A DNA stretch of 12,863 nucleotides from Legionella genomosp. 1 (lineage in GTDB: Bacteria; Pseudomonadota; Gammaproteobacteria; Legionellales; Legionellaceae), in contig CAMBDN010000049.1 of assembly GCA_945865355.1 (NCBI GenBank), forward strand, positions 1 through 12,863. The letters are read 5' to 3'. The notes beneath the pieces are model-generated. The model searched no databases. It was not told where the DNA came from and saw nothing but the letters and a program-made list of their open reading frames with translations. Shown here in pieces: positions 7,182-12,863 of the stretch (the first letter of the stretch is position 1; every line of letters starts with the position of its first letter). The translations under genes and the position numbers were made by a program.

Positions 7182-7201
7182 ACATAGTGATGGAGAGCAA
7201 A

Positions 7202-7492
7202 ATGAACCAAGAGTATTTTTCAAAATTTTCTGAAATGGCAAAAAAGGCGCAAGAGCCTCTTCAAGCCATTGCTGAATTGAATGCAAAAACATTTCAAGGC
7301 TTAACTTATATGAAACCAGAAGAGTTTTCTGGAATTAAAAAACCTGAAGAATTGATAGAAAAGCAGCTGGAGTTAGCTGTAACCAACGGACATAAAGCAC
7401 TGGATTATATGCAAAAGTCGTTTCAGATTTTTGAAAAAGCGATGCTTTCTTGCATACAGGAAGTAAAAGCTAAATCTGATGGTAAAAAATAA
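7202..7492 (+). CDS. Phasin family protein
   Basis: Phasins coat PHB granules, controlling their number and size. This 96-residue protein has the family's pattern: no signal peptide, no cysteine-rich or catalytic motif, and long amphipathic helices. PLQAIAELNAKTFQGLT (about 19-35) and the segment running through KQLELAVTNGHKALDYMQKS are typical of phasin sequences. It is at the short end of the family and ends in a Lys-rich tail. I chose ATG 7202 because GGAGAG (7192-7197) is correctly placed; an earlier in-frame ATG at 7172 would fall at the predicted transcription start. The gene has its own promoter 105 bp after phaR and is followed by a structured terminator. It most likely encodes a granule protein of the PhaP type, under PhaR control. 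Confidence 0.85.
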   Translation: MNQEYFSKFSEMAKKAQEPLQAIAELNAKTFQGLTYMKPEEFSGIKKPEELIEKQLELAVTNGHKALDYMQKSFQIFEKAMLSCIQEVKAKSDGKK

Positions 7493-7503
7493 TTTTTCCT
7501 ATA

Positions 7504-7541
7504 AAGCCTGGGGTCAGTTCTAACGGATTCATCCCAGGCTT
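7504..7541 (+). terminator. Stem-loop terminator after the phasin gene
   Basis: AAGCCTGGG (7504-7512) pairs perfectly with CCCAGGCTT (7533-7541). G-U and T-A pairs extend the stem to 11 bp around a 16-nt loop. It begins 12 bp after the phasin stop. The following sequence has only scattered T, so termination may be weak or the structure may protect the 3' end. Confidence 0.6.
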
Positions 7542-7916
7542 CGTTGTGGTTTGAAAGGCACAAATCCTGTTCTGCTGAATAGCTTGTTAAATACTTCCTA
7601 CGCTTCCTTCCTCTCGAGCTGTAAATATATCTACCCCAGTCGTTGCTAAAAGCACGAGAACCTATCTTGCTGCAGAAGATGTGACTGCATTAAGAACAAC
7701 TGCAAAAGAAATAAATGATACTTGGTCGGTTCGAAATCAGGGGGTGTGTAGGGACGTAATATTCTCTTAATAATAATACATTATACTATGGCGGTAGAAT
7801 TATTATTAATATGAAAACAAACAAGTCTGTTCATTGCCCCATTTTACGATGGTGTGAATATTTCACTGGCAATGGCCTAAATTATTTTTCACAGGTTCAA
7901 TCATTAGGAGAAATTA
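7542..7916. other. Gene-poor stretch between phasin and an orphan ORF
   Basis: No convincing gene. One plus-strand frame is open from 7591 to the TAA at 7768-7770 and reads like protein (for example STRTYLAAEDVTALRTTA), but it has no ATG, GTG or TTG start before 7681, so it could be a gene remnant. A 54-codon frame from ATG 7811 to TGA 7975 overlaps the next gene and lacks a clear ribosome binding site. TATACT at 7782-7787 is a -10-like box inside the loop of the inverted repeat at 7767-7809. Confidence 0.5.
7767..7809. repeat. 11-bp all-A/T inverted repeat
   Basis: TTAATAATAAT (7767-7777) and ATTATTATTAA (7799-7809) are perfect inverted copies around a 21-bp loop. The loop carries TATACT, a possible -10 box for the orphan gene that begins at 7917. 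This could be an operator pair, a cruciform, or the ends of a decayed element. Confidence 0.6.
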
Positions 7917-8309
7917 ATGTCATCAACGCGATCATTAACTCGTGGATACGGTTCATTTTTTTTGGGATGTGCTGATTTGGCGGTATTACCTTACACCGGT
8001 ACATTCATGGCCATTGCTAGTGGTAGAGATGGAGATAGACTAAATCTCACATGCACCGGTGCATCCATGGCCATGGCCATTGCTAGTGGTAGACTAGATC
8101 GCACAAATGTTGCCGCAGCAGCTATAGTTTGCGGGATTTTGACATTCGTAGTCCCCGTTTTACCGATGATTGCAAAGTTTACTTTTGCTATGGCTTCAAT
8201 CGCTATGTCACTTGCTATAGCGAGTATGTTTATAACTTATCCTATAGCGTTGCTCTCTGACTTATGCAGCTCATCTGAGGATCAAGATCATCGGTTTGCC
8301 TTTAATTAA
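7917..8309 (+). CDS. Orphan small membrane protein with tandem repeat
   Basis: I do not recognise this 130-residue protein. The start is well supported: AGGAG (7906-7910) is 6 nt before the ATG. Residues 26-64 are a tandem duplication, with TGTFMAIASGR (27-37) matching TGASMAMAIASGR (47-59). Two long hydrophobic stretches follow (about 64-86 and 88-115), rich in Ala, Met and Ile, then a polar acidic tail (SSSEDQDHRFAFN). This suggests an integral membrane protein with a Gly/Ser/Ala-rich N-terminal part. It has no homologous neighbour here and interrupts the PHB genes. Its stop overlaps that of convergent phaC by 4 bp (TTAA). It could be an expressed lineage-specific gene or a spurious ORF; the Shine-Dalgarno sequence and clear hydrophobic organisation favour expression. 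No function is proposed. Confidence 0.6.
   Translation: MSSTRSLTRGYGSFFLGCADLAVLPYTGTFMAIASGRDGDRLNLTCTGASMAMAIASGRLDRTNVAAAAIVCGILTFVVPVLPMIAKFTFAMASIAMSLAIASMFITYPIALLSDLCSSSEDQDHRFAFN
7994..8109 (+). repeat. Two-copy tandem repeat inside the orphan gene
   Basis: Copy 1 (7994-8053, 60 bp) and copy 2 (8054-8109, 56 bp) are adjacent. They share CACCGGT-CAT-CATGGCC, the block ATTGCTAGTGGT and a closing AGACTA-ATC-CACA segment. Copy 2 has an extra in-frame ATGGCC; copy 1 has an extra AGAGATGGAGAT. Both copies sit in the same reading phase, so the duplication keeps the frame. Indels of this type suggest replication slippage. Confidence 0.75.
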
Positions 8310-10096
8310 GAGGGTGTATGGGTATTGTGTGTGCAGTGCGGTTCTTTACTGCTAATGTGCACATAACTACCCGGTGCATCCATGATGGGGTGAAACGGTA
8401 ATTTGGAGAAATCAGGGGCGTCTTTAAGACGGCTGGATTCTTTTTTAAGCCACACTAGCCACTCAGGCCACCAGGAGCCTGGGTGTTGAGTCGCATTGGC
8501 TAACCATTCTTCAGGCGTTGCTGCACTATTTACGTTGCGATAAAACCCGTACTTATCTGTGCCACGCGGTATAACGATCCCACCGATGTGTCCTGAGCCG
8601 CCTAATAAAAACCGTTTCTTGCCTTGCATTAATTGAAAGCCCACGAAGGTTGTTTCCCAGGGCGCTATATGATCCTTTTTCGTTGAAACAAAAAATGTGG
8701 GTATATCAATCTTGCTGACATCTAGAGGTATCTTGTTTAAGCGGATTTTACCTGGTTTTACTAAGTTATTGTGCAAATACATCCAGCGTAAATATTGTGA
8801 ATGCATTTTAGCCGGCATGTTGGTGGTGTCAGCGTTCCAATACAAGATATCAAAGGGTACATAGGCTTGTCCGCGTAGATAATGTCGAATGAAAAATGAC
8901 CAAATTAAATCACTAGCTCGTAAAGAGTTAAAAGCGCTAGCCATAAAATGGCCCTCTAAATATCCCTTGGCGTTCATCCGCTCTTCAAGTTTTGCTATTT
9001 GTTTTTCATCCACAAAGACCATAATGTCGCCTGGATCGGAAAAATCAATCATTGATGCGAGGAAAGTAGCTGATCGAATCGGGTTTTCATTGAGTGCTTT
9101 ATAGTAAGCCAGCAAGGTGGCTAGCAAGGTACCTCCTATGCAGAAGCCAAGGGTATTTAGCTGTTTAATGTGCAATTGTTTCTTAATCGTGTTGATAGCA
9201 GCAATAGGGCCTTCATTGAGGTAATCATAAATGCCTTTACTGGCGTAGCTTGCATCTGGATTTATCCAAGAAATCACAAATACGGTGATGCCTTGAGAAA
9301 CCAAGTAGCGAATGAGTGAGTTATGTGGGCTAAGATCGAGAATATAATATTTGTTGATCCAGGGCGGAATAATTAATAGTGGTATCGAATGAACTTTTGC
9401 AGTCTGTGGTGTGTATTGAATTAATTCAATTAAGTTATTTCTATAAATCACTTTGCCAGGTGTGACTGCAATGTTGACGCCGGCTTTAAATGCATCTATA
9501 TCCGTCATTTTCATCAATAATCTTGATGAACCTGAACCCGTTTCTAAATCTGCAAGTAAATTTTGTAAGCCTAATAGTAAGTTTTTACCATGGCTTTGTA
9601 TGGTTTCAGCCATTAGTTGCGGGTTAGTATGAAAAAAATTATCTGGTGATAACGCATCCAAGTATTGGCGCATAAAAAATTGTACGCGTTTAGACGTTCG
9701 TTTATCACCATAGTCTAGGTGTTCAAGTAAAGAGCTTAAATGTTCACTTGCCAGCAAATATTGCTGACTTAGTAAGTTAAAAAATGGATTATTGACCCAC
9801 TCTTCACTACTAAAGCGTTTGTCGGTGATGGGTTTCGCTCTGCCTTCTAGCCAATCGTTCAGATTGTCTTGCAGTAAACCCAGTGCATCTTGTAAATACG
9901 CGATTAGCATTTCTGCAATAAATTCTGGATTTTTAAACAAGGTGGTAATCAGTGCTTGATAATCACTAGAGAAATCCAGGTATTTTTCGATGAGCATTGG
10001 TACTTGAGCCGGTTGCTGTTTAAAATTAGCTAACAGGCGGAGACCTTTCTCAGCAACTGACTGCATGATTTCACTAAGTTCTGTATCGTTATCCAC
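8306..10096 (-). CDS. phaC: Class I poly(3-hydroxyalkanoate) synthase
   Basis: PhaC polymerises (R)-3-hydroxyacyl-CoA into PHB on the granule surface. The 596 residues match class I synthases that act without PhaE or PhaR subunits. The N-terminal region (about 1-200) is the family-specific domain, and the rest is an alpha/beta-hydrolase fold. The catalytic triad is visible: C319 in the lipase-like box GFCIGG, D475 in KKDHIAPW, and H503 in GGSGHIGG. PPWINKYYILDL (244-255) and SWWPEW (541-546) are further family signatures. Translation starts at a GTG (10094-10096) supported by GGGAG about 5 nt upstream; the next Met is residue 11. After the usual APGSYV end, a tail of about 17 residues rich in His and Thr continues to the stop. 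The gene faces the phbB-phaR-phasin genes instead of being co-transcribed with them. Confidence 0.97.
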   Translation of the reverse strand: MDNDTELSEIMQSVAEKGLRLLANFKQQPAQVPMLIEKYLDFSSDYQALITTLFKNPEFIAEMLIAYLQDALGLLQDNLNDWLEGRAKPITDKRFSSEEWVNNPFFNLLSQQYLLASEHLSSLLEHLDYGDKRTSKRVQFFMRQYLDALSPDNFFHTNPQLMAETIQSHGKNLLLGLQNLLADLETGSGSSRLLMKMTDIDAFKAGVNIAVTPGKVIYRNNLIELIQYTPQTAKVHSIPLLIIPPWINKYYILDLSPHNSLIRYLVSQGITVFVISWINPDASYASKGIYDYLNEGPIAAINTIKKQLHIKQLNTLGFCIGGTLLATLLAYYKALNENPIRSATFLASMIDFSDPGDIMVFVDEKQIAKLEERMNAKGYLEGHFMASAFNSLRASDLIWSFFIRHYLRGQAYVPFDILYWNADTTNMPAKMHSQYLRWMYLHNNLVKPGKIRLNKIPLDVSKIDIPTFFVSTKKDHIAPWETTFVGFQLMQGKKRFLLGGSGHIGGIVIPRGTDKYGFYRNVNSAATPEEWLANATQHPGSWWPEWLVWLKKESSRLKDAPDFSKLPFHPIMDAPGSYVHISSKEPHCTHNTHTPS

Positions 10097-10124
10097 TGAT
10101 ACTCCCGTTTTTTACTAAGAATTG

Positions 10125-10216
10125 CCATACAGATCAGGGCAAACGCATACTATAAAATAAGAACACAAACGACTGTCTTTGTGAACGAAGTATGCGGTTA
10201 TCCCTGCCATACAGAT
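10125..10216. mobile_element. MITE-like element with 10-bp direct repeats
   Basis: CCATACAGAT occurs at 10125-10134 and again at 10207-10216. Between them lies a 72-bp segment (10135-10206) whose ends are imperfect inverted repeats: CAGGGCAAACGCATACT on the left and AGTATGCGGTTATCCCTG on the right, with exact CAGGG/CCCTG tips. A further hairpin, CACAAA (10164-10169) with TTTGTG (10178-10183), sits in the middle. Perfect direct repeats abutting inverted termini are what a small non-autonomous transposon with target-site duplication leaves. No coding capacity is present. It lies 38 bp upstream of phaC and upstream of the smc promoter. Alternatives are a regulatory dyad or a structured RNA. A second copy is needed to prove mobility. 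Confidence 0.5.
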
Positions 10217-10224
10217 ACATCAAA

Positions 10225-10253
10225 TTGTGACCAAGTAAAGTATAGGTTACAAT
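10225..10253 (+). promoter_or_regulatory. Sigma-70-like promoter for smc
   Basis: TTGTGA (10225-10230, 4/6) and TACAAT (10248-10253, 5/6) are separated by 17 bp. Transcription would start near 10260, leaving a leader of about 64 nt before the smc ATG. The promoter begins 8 bp after the right direct repeat of the MITE-like element. Confidence 0.55.
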
Positions 10254-10323
10254 CGCAAAAGCTCTATGGACAAGAAGTCGGCCAATGCTTCTGCCCACGA
10301 TCCTAACGTTGAGATCCACTAGC

Positions 10324-12863
10324 ATGCATTTGAAGCAATTAAAATTATCTGGTTTTAAGTCATTTGTCGAGCCAACCGTTGTGCCCTTCACTAGCCAATT
10401 GATAGCGGTTGTTGGTCCTAATGGGTGTGGTAAGTCGAATATTATTGACGCTGTTCGTTGGGTGATGGGAGAAAGCTCTGCAAAAAATTTGCGTGGGGAG
10501 TCGATGGCAGATGTTATTTTTAATGGCTCATCAAAACGTAAATCAATCGGCCAAGCCTCTGTTGAATTAGTGTTTGATAACAGTATGGGTCGATTGGCTG
10601 GGCAGTATGCAAACTATCAAGAAATTGCAGTAAAACGTTTGGTAACGCGCGATGGGGATTCATTTTATTATCTGAATGGTAGTCGATGTCGTCGGCGTGA
10701 CATCACCGATATTTTTTTAGGAACAGGCGCTGGTGCACGAAGTTACTCGATTATTGGTCAAGATACTATTTCTCGTTTAATAGAAGCACGTCCTGAGGAT
10801 TTAAGAGGGTATTTAGAGGAAGCAGCCGGGGTTTCAAAATATAAAGAGCGTCGGCGTGAAACGCTACAACGCATAGAGCATACCCGAGAAAACCTAGCTA
10901 GAGTCGCAGACATTTGCGACGAGTTGGGTAAGCAATTGCAACGCTTAGAACGACAAGCTCAAGCAGCCAAACGCTACAAGACACTGAAAGAAGAAGAGCG
11001 CTTGTGTAAAGCCGAAATTCTTGCATTGAAGTGGCGATCGCTGACCACCGAACAAATGCGTGTGCATAGTGAATTAAGTCAGCTATCACAGCAGAAGGAG
11101 TCCTATCAGAGCAAGATCGCGGCATGTATCAAGGAAAGTTCGGTTCTACATGAAAAACTACAGATTGCGCAAGAGAATTTTCAACAAACGCAATTCAATT
11201 TTTATCAATTAAATACCGAAATCGCTCGTCTTGAAGAAATGATTCAACAACACCAGCGCGAAAAACAACGTTTAATATCGGATAAGCAACAAATAGAATC
11301 AGATTTACAAACAGCAACACTCCAGTTACAGCGTGATAAGGAAGGACTCCATTTGAGCGAGCAGGAGTTAGCTGTATTGCAAGCAAACGTTCAATCATTA
11401 AAAGACGAGTTGCAGGAACAACAGCGAGCCTTGAGCGAAAAAGAGCTGCAAAAAACGGCTTGGGATAAAGCATGGCAACAAGCGCAAACAGCGCTTAGTC
11501 AGGTAAAGCGTGAAGTAGAGGTTGAGCAAGTACAGCTTAAAAATATAGAGCAGCGCTGTCAGCAAGTGCAGGTTCGGCTCGAAAAAAATCAGAGTGAACA
11601 AGCACTATTAGATGTTGAGCCTTTGGATGCAGAATTGATCGCTTTAAAGGTACAGCAAAAAAATTTGGCGGATCAATCACGTATCGATGCGGAAAACTAT
11701 CAGCAAAAAGTCAAAGAAGGAAGTCTTCTACGCCAACAGTTAACGACTATTGAACAACAACTGCATCAAGCTCATGATAAAGTGCAAGCATTCGTTGTTG
11801 AGCAAGCGGCTTTAATTGCGGCCCTTAATGCGGCATTACGCAACGAGCAGCATGGAGCATCCGTTCTACCACAATGGGATCAACATTCTCGACTGGCTGA
11901 GATATTAACGGTGCCCGATAAATGGTTGCGGGCCTGTGAGTTAGTTTTAGGTGAGGGCTTGCAAGCGATAGTGCTTGATTCGATTCATGATGTTTGGCCT
12001 GCATTAGGTGAACTCAAGGGAGCGGCAGCTCTGTTTGTCCAGTCGACAGGTTTACCGAACAATTCCACGGCATATCCTCGCCTAGCGGATATGATTAGTG
12101 GGGTATTACCTTGTTGGATTAATGGACTCGATCAGATTTTTGCAGCTGAAAACTTGAGCGAGGCGATCTCATGGTTGCCAGCCCTGAGCCAACATCAGTC
12201 TGTGGTAACGGCTGATGGTTATTGGTTAGGAGCAGGTTGGGTTAAAATCGACCGTATTTGGGATCAGAATGAGCCTGGATTACTTTATCGTCAACAAGCA
12301 TTAGCAAAGTTAAACGACGTCTTGGTGCAAGAAAAAGAGAGTACGTACACATTACAGGCTAGACGTGATCAACTCCATGCAGAAAGAATAGCAAACGATC
12401 ACGAGCAAAATACATTCCATCTCGTGATGGTGACTAGCCATGATGCTTTACGGGTTTGTGAAACATCAGTTAATAATAAACAACAAGCGCTTCAGCACGC
12501 ATTAATGAGACGAAATGTTTTGACGGATGAGCATGAGGACTTATTACTTGCTCTAGAAGACCTCGCGGCACAAAAAATTCATACTGAGAGTAAATGGCAG
12601 GCTGCGGCAACGGCTGTAATCCAACATGAAAAACACCTAGAACAGGTTATGAGCGAAATGGCTGGTTGGGATGATATATTGATTGCTGCTAGACGAGCAC
12701 GGGATGAGATTAGAGAAATACAGCATCAAGCTGAATTACGGTGTAATGGTGAGATATTAAATACGCGACAATTGAACGACAATATAAGTCGTGAGCAGCG
12801 CCAGATAGACAGCTTGCATGTACGTTTAGAGGCATTGGTGAGTCGGGGCCATGAATTGACTAA
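10324..12863 (+). CDS. smc: Chromosome segregation/condensin protein Smc (3' end outside window)
   Basis: Smc is the ATPase subunit of the bacterial condensin that extrudes and organises chromosomal DNA with ScpA and ScpB. The frame is open from ATG 10324 to the window edge, giving 846 codons without interruption. The N-terminal head is intact: MHLKQLKLSGFKSF, Walker A GPNGCGKSN (31-39), and the Q-loop in IIGQDTIS (Q146). LEEAAGVSKYKERR then leads into the first coiled-coil arm (about 170-500), which is notably Gln-rich. A globular hinge domain lies at about residues 515-650 (LAEILTVPDKW onward), followed by the start of the returning coil. The signature motif, Walker B and C-terminal head are beyond the edge. 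GAGAT at 10311-10315 is a modest ribosome binding site. Translated line by line, I found no frameshift or stop. Confidence 0.96.
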   Translation, partial: MHLKQLKLSGFKSFVEPTVVPFTSQLIAVVGPNGCGKSNIIDAVRWVMGESSAKNLRGESMADVIFNGSSKRKSIGQASVELVFDNSMGRLAGQYANYQEIAVKRLVTRDGDSFYYLNGSRCRRRDITDIFLGTGAGARSYSIIGQDTISRLIEARPEDLRGYLEEAAGVSKYKERRRETLQRIEHTRENLARVADICDELGKQLQRLERQAQAAKRYKTLKEEERLCKAEILALKWRSLTTEQMRVHSELSQLSQQKESYQSKIAACIKESSVLHEKLQIAQENFQQTQFNFYQLNTEIARLEEMIQQHQREKQRLISDKQQIESDLQTATLQLQRDKEGLHLSEQELAVLQANVQSLKDELQEQQRALSEKELQKTAWDKAWQQAQTALSQVKREVEVEQVQLKNIEQRCQQVQVRLEKNQSEQALLDVEPLDAELIALKVQQKNLADQSRIDAENYQQKVKEGSLLRQQLTTIEQQLHQAHDKVQAFVVEQAALIAALNAALRNEQHGASVLPQWDQHSRLAEILTVPDKWLRACELVLGEGLQAIVLDSIHDVWPALGELKGAAALFVQSTGLPNNSTAYPRLADMISGVLPCWINGLDQIFAAENLSEAISWLPALSQHQSVVTADGYWLGAGWVKIDRIWDQNEPGLLYRQQALAKLNDVLVQEKESTYTLQARRDQLHAERIANDHEQNTFHLVMVTSHDALRVCETSVNNKQQALQHALMRRNVLTDEHEDLLLALEDLAAQKIHTESKWQAAATAVIQHEKHLEQVMSEMAGWDDILIAARRARDEIREIQHQAELRCNGEILNTRQLNDNISREQRQIDSLHVRLEALVSRGHELT

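Noticed and set aside
7728..7738. GGTTCGAAATC resembles the T-arm of a tRNA
   Set aside because: The flanking bases do not form a T-stem (GTCGG cannot pair with TCAGG), and no acceptor, D or anticodon arms can be placed upstream.
7811..7975. 54-codon ORF overlapping the orphan gene in another frame
   Set aside because: It has no clear Shine-Dalgarno sequence and no recognisable pattern, while the overlapping frame from 7917 has a strong one.
7171..8339. TGTGCAGTGC is present in the phasin promoter and again at 8330-8339 inside the phaC tail
   Set aside because: A 10-bp match is expected by chance in this window, and the second site lies inside a coding tail far from any promoter.
8056..8384. 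CCGGTGCATCCATG occurs at 8056-8069 and 8371-8384
   Set aside because: One 14-bp match in 12.9 kb is near chance expectation. The second copy encodes the conserved PhaC segment MDAPG, so it needs no other explanation.
10134..11601. Several minus-strand ORFs of 67-92 codons across the smc region
   Set aside because: They are antisense shadows of the continuous smc frame or of the phaC/smc intergenic region. They show no protein-like motifs and no upstream ribosome binding sites.
1..12863. Defence system, prophage, CRISPR array or full insertion sequence
   Set aside because: I scanned all regions and found no nuclease, methylase, integrase or transposase genes and no regularly spaced repeats.

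Overview
The window looks like chromosome from a moderately AT-rich gammaproteobacterium (G+C in the low-to-mid 40s by eye). The support is the style of several proteins: a CoaD that numbers like the E. coli enzyme, a Pseudomonas DesA-like phospholipid desaturase, a class I PHB system with PhaR, and a proteobacterial Smc. I cannot name the genus. Most of the window is ordinary housekeeping and metabolic sequence. The accessory-looking parts are the gap between the phasin gene and phaC (about 7.5-8.3 kb) and the phaC/smc intergenic region (about 10.1-10.3 kb).

Layout: coaD (CoA biosynthesis) and ggt (secreted gamma-glutamyltranspeptidase) run on the plus strand. Then come three minus-strand genes: a PlsC-type acyltransferase, mutM (oxidised-base DNA glycosylase) and a two-helix membrane protein of 76 residues that probably shares a transcript with mutM. 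A divergent intergenic region of about 270 bp leads to a plus-strand desA-like desaturase that ends at a clear intrinsic terminator.

A polyhydroxybutyrate (PHB) locus follows. phbB (acetoacetyl-CoA reductase) and phaR (PHB-responsive regulator) are closely spaced, with an exact TTGACA -35 box and a 10-bp A/T-tract hairpin in the leader. A short phasin gene has its own TTGACA promoter. The class I PHB synthase gene phaC lies about 0.8 kb further on and points back toward them. Together these cover reduction of acetoacetyl-CoA, polymerisation, granule coating and polymer-sensing control. The thiolase (phaA) is not in the window.

The gap between phasin and phaC holds a structured terminator, a possible decayed ORF, an 11-bp A/T inverted repeat and an unrecognised 130-residue membrane protein gene. 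That gene has an excellent Shine-Dalgarno sequence and an internal tandem duplication, and its stop codon overlaps that of phaC by 4 bp. Between phaC and smc sits a 72-bp imperfect inverted-repeat element bracketed by perfect 10-bp direct repeats, which is the architecture of a small non-autonomous transposon (MITE). A good promoter then leads into smc (chromosome condensation), which stays open to the window edge and lacks its C-terminal head.

I found no rRNA, tRNA, CRISPR array or full-length insertion sequence, and no convincing new multi-gene system. The best leads are the MITE-like element, the repeat-bearing orphan membrane gene embedded in the PHB locus, and the matching GCAG/GCAA elements at the predicted start sites of phbB and the phasin gene.
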